This document shows, piece after piece, positions 9,783 through 21,269 of a stretch of 64,000 nucleotides of DNA. This DNA is from Agrostemma githago (taxonomy: Eukaryota; Streptophyta; Magnoliopsida; Caryophyllales; Caryophyllaceae): contig OY288250.1 in the NCBI GenBank assembly GCA_958450325.1, positions 47,838,683 to 47,902,682 of the forward strand, in the 5' to 3' direction. Every line of letters starts with the position of its first letter. Within the stretch, counting starts at the first letter, position 1. A program made the position numbers and the translations under genes. The notes beneath the pieces are model-generated. The model was not told the DNA's origin, ran no database searches, and saw only the letters and a program-made list of their open reading frames with translations.

Positions 9783-9984
9783 CTCCCTCCGTTTCTATGA
9801 TTTCTTCCACCTTAAAAGTGACACATTTCTTAAGAAAAACAATAAAATAAGTAAAAGTAGAGAGGGAGTAAAGTAAGTGGGCCACCTAGGTAAGAGAGAA
9901 GTGTGATAGAAAAAAGGAAAGTGGAAGAAATCAAAGAAATGGTTGAAAAAGGAAATGTGGAAGATATCAAAGAAACAGAGGGAG
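9783..9984. mobile_element. Stowaway-like MITE 2
   Basis: A 202-bp element flanked by TA (9781-9782 and 9985-9986). The left end CTCCCTCCGTTTCTATGATT pairs with the right end (complement CTCCCTCTGTTTCTTTGATA). It sits directly inside the left terminal repeat of the large 9.7-19.1 kb region. Confidence 0.8.
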
Positions 9985-10249
9985 TATTAACCAAAAAAAC
10001 ACGCGCTACATCATCACGTCCAAACATACTGTTCATTCCCAAATATGCCCTCTTCCACGCTACATTGTAAGAACGTAAGTCCAACAATTCTCCCCTCAGT
10101 CACTCCTTCAGATCCGTCAATCAATCAATTTTTTTGCTCAATCATCCAATAAATTCTCCCTAAATCTCAAGATTCCATGGACCACTAAATTCCAATTCCA
10201 ATAATTGGAACCGCTTAGATCACTATCACCTCTGATTCCAATTTCTCTA

Positions 10250-10530
10250 AGCGGTATTTTCCCTTTTGTTCATCTGATTTCTAATTTGGTTTTATTTCTG
10301 GGTTTTTTTGTTCATGAATTTCGAAAATTGAATCGATTAATTTGTTTGCTGTTTTTTTTAACTGTGAAGTAGTTGTTACAAGCGGTATTTTGCCCTTTTG
10401 TTCATCTAATTTCTAATTTGGTTTTTATTTCTGGGTTTTTTGTTCATGAATTGCGTTAATTGAAGCAAAATGAATCGATGAATTGGTTGCTATGTTTTTT
10501 TAACTGTGAAGTAACTGTTAAATTGGTTTC
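10250..10530. repeat. Tandem duplication of about 131 bp
   Basis: AGCGGTATTTTCCCTTTTGT at 10250 recurs with slight changes at 10381, followed in both copies by TTCATCTGATTTCTAATTTG-like sequence, TTTCTGGGTTTTTTTGTTCA and AACTGTGAAGTA. Two copies, non-coding. Confidence 0.65.
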
Positions 10531-11106
10531 TAACTGTTATGCTGGATGAACTTTTTAATATGATTTCTCCAAATTTTATCAACTTTGTTGTTTGGATGTG
10601 TTTATATATTTAAAATAAAGGACAATGAGGAGTTATTATTGTAGGTCTCGTTCGTCGTAATTGGTGATCTTTTTTGCCTTGCCGACAAATCTTCCTTTTC
10701 TGAGTCCTCTCATTCCTGTCTATTTAATTTAGCAATTCTTTCAGGGCTTATTACATTTGTTTTGCATTAATTTTATGGACAAGAGGTCGTGTGATGTGAT
10801 AATAATGCATAGTTCATATGATTAATCTGTGATTAACATAAATTAATAGTCTTTCGCTTTTATCTGATGACCTCCATTCAATTTTGCACTTGTTTGGATG
10901 TATTACTTTGTTGTAATTTTTTATTGTGTTATTTAGTTCTTCAAATGAGATGTCTGATTTTAATTTTCATACTACATAATTATTTACCAAATAAACTATT
11001 AATTTTAGTTTTAATCGTTTTAGGGTTACACTTGTCTATCTATGCGAAGATGGTAACTATTACAACTAATTCTTCATCTTCCGGTATGAATTCTTCATTT
11101 GGTTTA

Positions 11107-14100
11107 GGAAAAATTACAACTTACCACCATGTATTTGTCGTATTTTACAACTTACCACCACGTATTTCGTTTATTACAAATTACCACCTACACTTACTCG
11201 TATATATCCCAATTCCCACCGTATTTCAATCCCGAACATTATTTCACTTAAATCCCGACTTTTCAAGTGTCTTAACTAATTTAAAGACCATAATACCCCT
11301 AATTATCATAATCAAACAACCAACATCCCTAATTATTTTCAAACCTACGTAACAATCAATCAAACAAGCAAAAAAAACCTAAGCATAAACCCTATTTTCT
11401 CTACAATCAAATTGGAGTTACGAACAAAAGAAACTACACCAATCGATCAATTGGAGTAGAGTACAGTAAACAAGGTATGAGAATTTATTTGTATTGTTTG
11501 AATTTTGATTCCTGTGTAATTGAATGGTAAGTACATGTGAAAATTCCTAATTTGTAAGTATATTATGGTTTAAATCCCTAATTGTATGAGTAATCTTTGA
11601 TCATTTAGTGTTAAGTGCGATTTGTTGTTTCCGTCTTGTATGTCACGTTATGTATTGTAGGGTTTCAACCGGGTTAGCTAAATCCCTAATTGTTGCGCAT
11701 AGGTTTCAACCGGGTTAGCTCGGTTGGGTTCCGGGTCAGGTCAAAATACTCACATAGGTCATGCCCGACTAGATTTTTGAATTTCGAACCTAAAAAACGA
11801 GTCAATTTAGCTTGAGCTATCTTATTTTACACTTAGCTAAGACTTGATTTAAAAGTCATGTTTGTAGAAATACAAGACGCAAAATTTAAGACCGTTGCGA
11901 ATTTTATCAATAATCGTATCCTCAAATTAATATTGGTGTGTTCTTATGTTTTTACAGGTAATAAAGAACGACGTCTCGAGCAACAAAATAATACTTCGAG
12001 CAACAAAGTAGTATTAGTTCTTAGTTCTTTTGACGATAAAGTGCTCTCTTGAAATATTTATCCCTCAGCTTCCCATTCATATTTGTGAATCCAAGATACG
12101 CAACAGAGATCAAGACTCGATGAACATATTGTAAGAATTTTTTATTTAACGTTACACAAAATGAAACGCTATCATAGCTCGGAACTCACAATTGTACCAT
12201 ACAATTTTTAATTTTATTGGTAATGCAACTAAACAATTAAAGTTTTCAATAAGAAACTACTCGTAGTATTGGGTAGCAAGAAATTCAAAATATAGTGTCT
12301 CCTCCGTACTTGCTTCTAATTTAGGTGAGGTTGAGAAGTAGGCTCTAATGAAGGTTGACTACCAGTTTGGCTCAAAATAGATCGATCATGTGTTGCTCTT
12401 GCATTTCTTCCTTCGGCCTTTTTCTTTGCCGCTTTCACCCATGTTGAATTTGTTGGAGGCCTTCCACCTTTTTTCTTCGGTGCAAGAGTGGATGGAGCGT
12501 TTTTGAAACTCTTGATATTATGACCTAACGTCCCACAACGACTGCACTTAACTGTTTTCTTAGCCCTCTTCCCTTGACTCCCTTCATCAGCTTCTTTTCT
12601 TTGATTCCTATTTGACGGTCTCCCTGGCATTTTCCTCAAGGAAGGAGGCAGTGGTTGCTCATACTCGGTCTTTTCCCAATGACTCACACCAGGCATAGGG
12701 TTCACAGCAGGTGTATAAGCCAACATGTATACGTCTTTGGAGTATACTTCATCAACAAAATCTTCAGGGTTAAGTCTTTGGTGGAGTATACAAGACATTG
12801 CGTGGGTGTAAAGTATCCCACACAATTCCCAATAGAAACAGGTGCATGTCCTCTCCCCTAGATTCACCACAAATCTATCCCCCTTATAATCCACCTCTAA
12901 GTTGCTCGTTATTGAGTTTATCACAGTAGAATACCTTGTTTCGTTAATAACTCTTTTCACGCATTTGTCGACATATGGCACGAACCTCTTCTCGTAATTT
13001 ACAAACTCCTCTCTTTTTTCATAACTCCTCTTCATGACATACCTTCTCATCCATTCCATATGAGTTAGAATTGGCTTATCCCTAGCGTCCTTCAAAACCG
13101 AGTTGAACGTCTCACACAGGTTATTCAAAATCGTAATTGACTTGCACCTTGTTGTGAAAGCATGTCTACTCCAATGCTTGGCGGGAATTCCATTCAAATA
13201 ATTGAATGCATCTTGTGAGAGCGATCTAATCTCCTCAAGAGCAGATTTGAATCGAGTCTAACATAATAACACATTGAAAACGCAGATAATTATTAGCAAA
13301 AACTAAATTCGATAACACAATTAGATAAATATTGTTTGAGACGGACATACGTCTTAGCTCAACACGAGTAAATTTAAGAAAAAAATATTATTTAAGATGG
13401 ACATATCCGTCAAGCTGAAGACGAGTAAAATGATTTTGTTTAAGACGAGTGCAAACCTCTGTTGTTGACCATGCTGCCTTCCAAAAACTCTCTTTGTAGG
13501 CTTGACCTGTAAATTGAAGTTTAAAGTTGGCCCATATATGCCTTACACAAAACCGTATCTCTGCTTTAGACACCACCGCATTCATTGCATCAATAAGACC
13601 CTGTAAAAGTAGCAAGTTCTTCAGTTTGAGCCATACTTCAACATGACAATATGTCAGTGACACTAGAAAATTACATTATAGAATAGCTTACAATCCAAGA
13701 ACAAGTATACATAAGTAAGGGTTAAGAAGTACATACCTTCTGCCGATCAGACATGAAAGTTAGTCCATCTCCATTCTCCTTACCTAAATCTTTAACTAGC
13801 AAGTCAAGAAACCACTTCCATGACTCCTTATTTTCAACTTCAACAACACCCCAAGCTACTGGGAAGATGCTATTATTACCATCCATTGCCACCGCTACTA
13901 AACACATCCCAGGGTACATCCCTTTCAAATGACAACCATCCACACCGAGAAGAGGCCTACAACCAGAAATAAAACCCCGCTTACAAGCATCTAAACATAT
14001 AAACATCCTCTGGAAAATAGGGGGAGGTCGGTCAATGTTATGGACCTTCACAAATGCAGATGAGCCTGGATTATATTTTTTGATGGCATGTGCATAATCC

Positions 14101-15774
14101 CAAACTCTATTATACTGCTCATCTGAATTACCATAAAGTATCAATTTGGCTCGAGCTCTAGCTAACCAACACTTGTGATAGTTCACATCAACACCAAAGT
14201 CCAACTTAACCCTCGCCTTTGTTCCTTTCAAACTCCAATGAGGATCTGACCTCCACACCTCCAAGTACTTGTCAGCAATAAACTCTGAAGTTACCATCCT
14301 ATTCTTACTTGTGTAAGCACAAATATGTTCTAAATTTAAGGTTCTAATCTCAAAGGTCAAGTTTTCCCCTTTCACCACCTTGGTAGCATAGAGTCTATAC
14401 TCACATTGCCTCTTTAAACCACAAGTACACTTGGGCATTCTTGCCTTTTTGCATTCCAAATACAATTACATCTATGCCTACAGTGGATGGTAACTCTCTC
14501 GCTCTCATTGTGAAGAAAATAAGGCTCATAGCCATTCTCAACGACATGTTGTCTAATAGCTCTCCTCAAAACATGCACAGATGGAAACTTCAAACCTACC
14601 TTCAAGGATATAGGTTTCGAAAAATCAACATGTGGATCAAAAGTTTGAGACTTACTTGATTCATCATCGGAACCAATTACACTTCATCGTCAGGCCTAAA
14701 TCGTCCTCCAAGCCAACATTTACATCCAAGTCATCAACATCAAACAAAGAAAAATTACATGTCACTCCAACTTCCTTTTGTTGTTTATCGACAGATTCAA
14801 TGGATTTTGAGAAGACTGATTCAAATTGTTATTAATAGTGTGGATGAGGGACTCATCAACAAAATGAGAAAATTGCTCCTCTTCTTCCACTAAATCTCCC
14901 TCATCAACAGGAACATCGCTCAAATCAGTATCTTCACTAAAGTACCCTTGCTCATCCTCTAGCTCATCAACAAATTCCCCACCATCGGCCTCATAAAAGT
15001 CAACTTCTCTTTCATGGTCAGATAATATACCTAAATTTCTTTTGGGTGATAATTTCTTAACCCTTTCAGGATGTGACAAAATAAGTTGTGTAGGGCTACC
15101 CACATCAAAATTGATAGGTTCCGACATCCTGCATACGATTAAGTATACGATTATTGGTTAGACCCTTCCTGGTCTTATATTCTGCCACATGATTTTTAAA
15201 TTTTAATGACTCAATTTGTTGTATCTCCCTACAATACATAACAAGACGGAAACAACAATTGCACTTAACACTAAATGATCAAAGATTATTCATACAATTA
15301 GGGATTTAAAGCATAATATACTTACAAATTAGGAATTTTCACGTGTACTTACCATTCAATTACACAGGAATCAAAATTCAAACAATACAAATAAATTCCC
15401 ATACCTTGTTTACTGTACTCTACTCCAATTGATCGATTGGTGTAGTTTCTTTTGTTCGTAACTCCAATTTGATTGTAGAGAAAATAGGGTTTATGCTTAG
15501 GTTTTTTTTTTGCTTGTTTGATTGATTGTTACGTAGGTTTGAAAATAATTAGGGATGTTGGTTGTTTGATTATGATAATTAGGGGTATTATGGTCTTTAA
15601 ATTAGTTAAGACACTTGAAAAGTCGGGATTTAAGTGAAATAATGTTCGGGATTGAAATACGGTGGGAATTGGGATATATACGAGTAAGTGTAGGTGGTAA
15701 TTTGTAATAAACGAAATACGTGGTGGTAAGTTGTAAAATACGACAAATACATGGTGGTAAGTTGTAATTTTTCC
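11107..15774 (-). mobile_element. Mutator-like element with TIRs of about 555 bp and 9-bp TSD
   Basis: The ends are GGAAAAATTACAAC... at 11107 and its complement ending at 15774. The inverted repeats extend to about 11662 and down to about 15222 with very few differences seen by eye. Both ends are flanked by TTTGGTTTA (11098-11106 and 15775-15783), a perfect 9-bp duplication, which is the Mutator hallmark. Long TIRs also fit MULEs. The minus strand encodes a decayed MuDR-type transposase (12316-15127). It is inserted in the larger 9.7-19.1 kb region. The two TIRs are far better conserved than the gene. Confidence 0.95.
12316..15127 (-). pseudogene. MuDR/MULE transposase, decayed, three exons recognisable
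   Basis: The acidic N-terminus starts at 15127 (MSEPINFDV). A MuDR-type DNA-binding domain follows (14605: LKFPSVHVLRRAI ... CRHRC), then the MULE catalytic domain with the first Asp in GVDGCHLKG and the second in FMSDRQK. Introns are visible: 13736-13601 (AG|GTATGT ... TTACAG|GG) and 13456-13258 (GAG|GTTTGC ... TTAG|AC). Exon 2 (13600-13457) carries FCVRHIWANFK, and exon 3 (13257-12316) a SWIM zinc finger (CTCFYWELCGILYTHA). A C-terminal zinc knuckle has lost its last Cys (CSRCGTLGHNIKSF). At least two frameshifts, near 14690 and 14440, separate the N-terminal, DNA-binding and catalytic parts. The enzyme would cut and paste elements carrying these TIRs; this copy is inactive as read. Confidence 0.88.
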
Positions 15775-15819
15775 TTTGGTTTATCAAGGATATTGATCTT
15801 TCAAAATGAAATTATCTCA

Positions 15820-16510
15820 TTCTTGTAGGTTACACTTTTTAATAAGAAGTGTAAGTAGAGACTAAAAGATGTGTAAGTAGAGGGTATAGAAGTGTAATTG
15901 TCTCATTTTCTTATAGGTTACACTTTTAAGGCTCTACTTCCACTTTTTAATGCTCCACCTACACTTCTTAAGAAATGTAAGTAGAGACTAAAAGATGTGT
16001 AAGTAGAGACTATAGAAGTGTAATTGTCTCATTTTCTTGTAGGTTACACTTTTTAAGGCTCTACTTACACTTTTTAATGATCTACTTACAAGTAGATACT
16101 ACAAGATGGGTAAGTAGAGATTATAGTAGTGTAATTGTCTCATTTTCTTGTAGGTTACACTTTTTAAGGCTCTACTTCACTTTTTAATGCTCCAAGAAGT
16201 GTAAGTGGAGCCTAAAAGAAGTGTAAGTAGAGATTATAAAAGTGTAATTGATTCATTTTCTTGTAGGTTACACTTTTTAAGGCTCCACTTACACTTTTAA
16301 AGGCTCAACTTACACTTTTAAAGAAGTGTAAGTAGAGACTAAAAGAAGTGTAAATAGAGACTAGAGAAGTGTAATTGGTTTATTTTCTTGTAGGTTACAC
16401 TTTTAAAGGCTCCACTTACACTTTTTAAGGCTACACTTACACTTTTTAAGAATTGTAATTAGAGACTAAAAGAAGTGTAAGTAGGGACTTGAAAAGTATA
16501 AGCAGACACT
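15820..16510. repeat. Tandem array of about six units (89-128 bp)
   Basis: TTGTAGGTTACACTTTT-like cores recur at about 15826, 15915, 16040, 16152, 16265 and 16393. Each is followed by AAGGCTCTACTTACAC-type sequence and the complement-like AGTGTAAGTAGAGACTAAAA, so every unit contains short inverted repeats (GTGTAAGTAGAG / CTCTACTTACAC). Non-coding and next to the right TSD of the Mutator-like element. Confidence 0.8.
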
Positions 16511-16533
16511 AAAAATTAATTTTGTAATTGCAG

Positions 16534-16686
16534 ATGTACATGTTGAAGGTGGGTTTGATGGCTAGCAAAGCTATTAATGAAGGTGGGTCATCTTGGTTTA
16601 CCCTTGATGTACTATTGAATGAGTTAGAGTCTAGAAATATCGTATCGAAGACGTCTGAATTTATTGGTCAAGACGAGATATTTTAG
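16534..16686 (+). other. Exon-like ORF after a splice acceptor
   Basis: TTTTGTAATTGCAG precedes an ATG-starting open frame of 50 residues (MYMLKVGLMASKAINEGG ... GQDEIF) ending at TAG 16684-16686. It reads like a last exon of a gene fragment carried by the surrounding region. No family is recognised and the upstream exons are not identified; the short plus-strand frame at 11050-11106 may be one of them. Confidence 0.25.
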
Positions 16687-17560
16687 ATATAAGATCTTCT
16701 CACTTTATTATTTTATTCTCACTCAAATGAGTATATAGACATATAGTGGGAAGATCATTAACAGTTGAGGAAGGAGTAATGGATTTCAGATTTGTATTTT
16801 GCTTTTCTTTACTGTAATTCGACTAATAAGTATGCGCTTCTTTGAATTAAAATATCTGTAATTGATGGGAGTAGTTCATATCAACCATTATAAATGTTTA
16901 AACATGGCAAAATAAATTGGATAACAAACAAGAAATCGATTTAGCAATGAGAAATTGTGAACTCGGATGGTTTAAAAGCTCTTGAAGTAAGAATTATAAA
17001 CAAACAATCTAACAAGCAAACTAATCATATATAAGTATCGCTTTTAACTTTGAGAAAAACTGTCGAGGAATGCAAAATCCAAACTCCATTTACGTATTAT
17101 ATGACTCGAAATGAGATATTAAATAACCTAATTATCAAAACCCAATACACACGAATGAGTATCATTCGACATACTCCGTATAACAAAATGAGCAAACAAG
17201 CATTACGATGGAAGTGACGATCAATCAAAGAAGTGATTATTATTTCGAATCACATGTTGATTCTCATTTAAACCTAAATACGACGTGAAGCATCCAATAT
17301 AGATGGCTAAAAGTAAAAAATCGACCATGGATTCATTTAATCACTAAAACAACAATATAGATAGCGCTGAAAGTAAAAATTAGTTATCTACTTTAATCAA
17401 AACATTCAACGATCATAGAAATAATAACCGGCTAACCGCAAAGGAACAAGTGATCGACTATTCCGTTCATTCGTTCATTCCATTCATACAGGGATACAAT
17501 TTATTCATACATAGCAAATCATGAGCAACGTAACAATGTTGATCAAAGAAAAGAATTGGA

Positions 17561-18020
17561 CTAACTTGAATGAAGAACATAATCAACAACAACAAGATTA
17601 TCAACAAAACTTCTGACTTCATCTTTCAACTTACTCAACTCTTCATTCTCCCCAACAGAATCCCAGTAATCAAGCTCCTCAACCCCATCAAACACCCCTA
17701 AAAAAGCAAGAGAGAAGCCTTTTGCTCTTTCGGGCGAAACATTCTCCCCAAAGCTCAACCGCTTAATCCCCTCTACTTTCTCCTTTAACCCACCAAATAC
17801 CTTAATCACCTTCCCCTTTCATCCTCTCCTAACCCCTCCTTCAACTTCACTAGTTTCAATCTCATCGTAGACCCGGGTTTTACGTCCAATGGACCCTCTA
17901 GGTCCTCTGCCACCCAATCGATGGCCAACAGGTCTTGGCATATGGGAAGCACGCTGCTTCGCACCACTGATAAATGCTTTTGAAACAGAGTAGGTTGTAA
18001 GATCCTTCTTTGTTATGTAC
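17561..18020 (-). pseudogene. Unknown gene fragment, intron acceptor and one in-frame stop
   Basis: On the minus strand a splice acceptor (TTTCACAG|GTACATAAC) opens at 18020 a frame that reads YITKKDLTTYSVSKAFISG, continues through a Gly/Arg-rich part (RLGGRGPRGSIGRK) to a TGA at 17819-17821, and then continues in the same frame to 17561 with a helical, acidic part (LSFGENVSPERAKGFSLAF, VGENEELSKLKDEV). The codon pattern and amphipathic helices look like a real plant gene, not transposon coding. A short ATG frame (MAGMMFSASPV) at 18688 could be a first exon resembling a plastid transit peptide. I do not recognise the family. It is probably a captured or decayed host gene segment. Confidence 0.4.
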
Positions 18021-19104
18021 CTGTGAAATGAGTACAACCCCTAATTCAATATGAGTTGTCTACAAGTGAAGGAAGTGAGAAAAGGAAAATTTCATGCTAT
18101 TGCTTATTGATCGCAGCTCACGAACCAACTCAATCAAAACCAAGGTTGAAACCCAAGTTTAATTATATACGGGATAAAGACCACAATCCATCAACCAAGC
18201 TAGATAGTTGTTTTTTCTACTGTTTTTTTTGATGAAATGTAATATATAATTCGTATTAAATAACTGGAATTTACGGGTACATCCAAAATTAATCAAGCAA
18301 TAAGCTATCCTGAACTAGGTATCTCTCACACAACCACATAATACAATTATATCTGATAAACGAGCACCATTATCACAGAACACACACACATTCAACGAAA
18401 TCATTGAAAACGAGTACGATTATATCCGATTAAAACGAGCACCATTATCACACTCGAAATCATATCATATCCGATCCGATCCTAACCTACAATGACGAAC
18501 AACAATACTGAAAACGAGTACGATCGCAAAAAAGAATTGGAAGAATTCAACAACAGGAACCTATGAGTAAAAGGATTAATCGATTCAGGCGTAACCCGAA
18601 TCCCACGAATCTTCCAGCACCCACCCGAGACACTATTCGACTTCTAAAAGGCAGTCACGGGTGATGCTGAAAACATCATACCCGCCATTGTTATAAGCAG
18701 TATTTTTTTAGTGAAGGATACTATTCTATGAATTGATTGAAAATATTGATTGAACAATTAAAGAAGAATAAAAAACTTACCCGCCATTGGAATAATTGAT
18801 TGAACAATTGAAAAATTGATGAATTGAGGATTGATTGAATTGAGGAATTGCGTCTGATTAATGAATTACGCTTGATTGAAGGGGGAATTGAGGAAATCGC
18901 AGTTTATTGAAGGGGTTGGGGGAAAACAGGAATTGATTGAAGGTGTTGAGGAATTGGGGAAAAATAAACGGGGTTGATTGGGTTCATTAATGTAACGCTC
19001 TTTTTTCTTTCTTTCTATTACGGAGTATTATATAATTCGGATGGTTCGGACCGAAGTAAAAGTTCGGACGGGATCCTAATTCTATGTATGTATATATATA
19101 TATA

Positions 19105-19821
19105 TATTGTTAGTATATGTATAGTGTGTTAGTATATACGTAGGAGTATGTAGTTAGTAGTAATAATGCATGTAGTATTCCATATTTATAGTACTTAGTA
19201 TGTATGTATGTTAGTAGGTAGTAGATACTAGATAGGAAAGTAGTAGCGTAGTGAGTAGGTTAGAGTAGGTTGTAAGAGTGTGGTAGAAGTAGGACGGGTA
19301 GTATCCTAAAAATAGGACGTGGGAGGCTGCGTGGGAGTTAGTTAGGATGTCCACGTTCCCGAGTTCCAGTCCGTTTCTCGTACAAACGTTTTTCTTTCTT
19401 TCTTAAAAAGTTGAAATATAAGAGTACGGGATTAAAATAATGAAAACCGTAAAATTTACTTTTAAAAAGAAATTTGTGAGACGGTAAGTAAAATAGACGG
19501 TAAATAGTAGTTTGAGACAATAGTTACAAGAAATTATTATTTTAAGAATTCGATAAATTATTTTTAAGTTTTTTATGAGACGAGAAAATGTCAAAACAAC
19601 GGTTCATTATAAAAATATATTTTCGAGTTTTTAAACTTTATTTAATGAAAGATAAAAATTTTAAAATTCGATAAATAAATTCCCATATTTTTATAACGGA
19701 ATAATTTTTAAATTAACGAAAATAAAATAGTTTTTTTCACGAAAATAATTTTTCAAACGTTAAACTTGGTTTAAATAAATGTTTAAATTTTAACTTTATT
19801 TGAAAAATACGGGGTATTACA
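19105..19821 (-). mobile_element. Chromovirus-like LTR fragment
   Basis: Read on the minus strand, it begins TGTAATACCCCGTATTTTTC at 19821, the usual start of many plant chromovirus LTRs. It continues as AT-rich sequence to the TA-repeat border of the 9.7-19.1 kb region. No matching partner LTR, primer-binding site or TSD was found. Confidence 0.35.
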
Positions 19822-20330
19822 ATGATGATGGGAGGCAGGGGATGAGTGGTTAAGATGATGGGAAAGGCAAGGTGGAAGGAGGGTGATGATTAATGTGGTG
19901 TAAAAGAGGGATTTTATGGGGGGTTTTGTGGTAGAGAGGGATGGGAAGGGTTTAGTGAGAGAGAGTGAAATAAGAGAAGGGGGGGGGGGGTGGGGGTGGG
20001 GGGGGGGGGTGAGAGTTTCGAGCCTTTTTATACAATTCCACCCCTCCCTGCCCCCCCACCCCCCACCCCCCCCCCCACCAGTTTACTTACGAACCGCTCG
20101 ATTTATGTTCGTACCGACCAATTCGAATTTGAACCGATCGGTTCGTTATCGTACCGCTCAGTTTTCCTGCGTACCGAGCGGTTCACCTGTCGCGCCTGAA
20201 TATAATTTTTTTTCTTTCAACAAATGTCAGTACCCTCCCTTACGTTTACTCAAATAAAAAAAAGGAAACAAACACACGACAAAAGGGAAATTACAGAAAT
20301 TATACACACGGGTTGCCTCCCAAGAAGCGC
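19822..20330 (-). mobile_element. Athila-like 3' end and LTR promoter region, copy 1
   Basis: On the minus strand the sequence GGGAGGCAACCCGTGTGTAT (around 20315) is the string usually found just 3' of Athila pol. Then follow a palindrome cluster (20093-20190), a C/G-rich block, a TATA box (TATAAAAAGG, 20034-20024) and a poly-G block. This is the expected order pol, PPT region, U3, TATA. The exact LTR borders were not found. Confidence 0.5.
20024..20190 (-). promoter_or_regulatory. TATA box with upstream palindrome cluster, Athila-like LTR
   Basis: TATAAAAAGG on the minus strand (20034-20024) is followed upstream by a C-tract and by related palindromic units between 20093 and 20190. GAACCGATCGGTTC (20131-20144) is a perfect 14-bp palindrome; the others are imperfect (GTACCGACCAATTC, GTACCGAGCGGTTC). 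A spacer TCAGTTTTCCTGCG lies between the last two. The same block is repeated at 20819-20985. Confidence 0.55.
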
Positions 20331-20477
20331 TGGTTTTTACGGTCCCGCTCGACCGGTATTACCTCAAGAGGAGAAAGGAGGTCGTAGGTAAATCACATCA
20401 ATATTACCTACGACGGCATCTTCATGATATAGCTTTAATCGATGCCCATTGGCCATAAAAACCTCTCCCAAGTCACT

Positions 20478-20735
20478 CTATACTTCGATTGCTCCAGATT
20501 TCTTGACATTAGTGACGGTGTAGGGACCGGACCATCTAGATCGTAACTTACCCGGGAATATGCGAAGACGAGAATTGTGTAGCAAAACTTTGTCAACCTC
20601 CTTAAATTGCTTCGGGAGAATACGTTTATCATGCCACTTCTTCGTGCGCTCCTTATATACTTGAGAACTCTCATAAGCACTTAGACGGAATTCGTCCAAT
20701 TCATTCAACTGGAGTAACTGCTTCTCCCCACTCAA
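20478..20735 (-). pseudogene. Duplicated C-terminal piece of Athila-like integrase
   Basis: This is the copy-1 part of the tandem duplication. It encodes the last 86 residues of the integrase frame (from LSGEKQLLQLNELDEF to the RWSGPYTV GPY/F-like motif and stop after GAIEV) without the catalytic core. It cannot be a functional protein. Confidence 0.8.
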
Positions 20736-21269
20736 AGTCGGGGGGGGGGTGGGGGTGGGGGGGGGGTGGGGGTGGGGGGGGGGTGGGGGTGGGGGGGGGG
20801 GGGGTGAGAGTTTCGAGCCTTTTTATACAATTCCACCCCTCCCTGCCCCCCCACCCCCCACCCCCCCCCCCACCAGTTTACTTACGAACCGCTCGATTTA
20901 TGTTCGTACCGACCAATTCGAATTTGAACCGATCGGTTCGTTATCGTACCGCTCAGTTTTCCTGCGTACCGAGCGGTTCACCTGTCGCGCCTGAATATAA
21001 TTTTTTTTCTTTCAACAAATGTCAGTACCCTCCCTTACGTTTACTCAAATAAAAAAAAGGAAACAAACACACGACAAAAGGGAAATTACAGAAATTATAC
21101 ACACGGGTTGCCTCCCAAGAAGCGCTGGTTTTTACGGTCCCGCTCGACCGGTATTACCTCAAGAGGAGAAAGGAGGTCGTAGGTAAATCACATCAATATT
21201 ACCTACGACGGCATCTTCATGATATAGCTTTAATCGATGCCCATTGGCCATAAAAACCTCTCCCAAGTC

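Larger units (their letters stand above)
9729..19086. mobile_element. Large region bounded by diverged inverted repeats
   Basis: The left end (AGGGATGGGATCCGGTGCG, 9729-9780, continuing CAGTCCGAACCGTCCGAAC) is matched in inverted orientation by the right end (19030-19086: TTCGGATGGTTCGGACCG, then TTCGGACGGGATCC). By eye the two agree at roughly two thirds of positions over about 55 bp. Both lie in TA-dinucleotide runs. The interior holds a MITE, a duplicated segment, a nested Mutator-like element, a tandem array and exon-like fragments on both strands, so it may be a large gene-carrying TIR transposon. No transposase of its own is visible, and the superfamily is unknown. The alternative is two MITE-like copies in opposite orientation flanking unrelated DNA. 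Confidence 0.45.
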
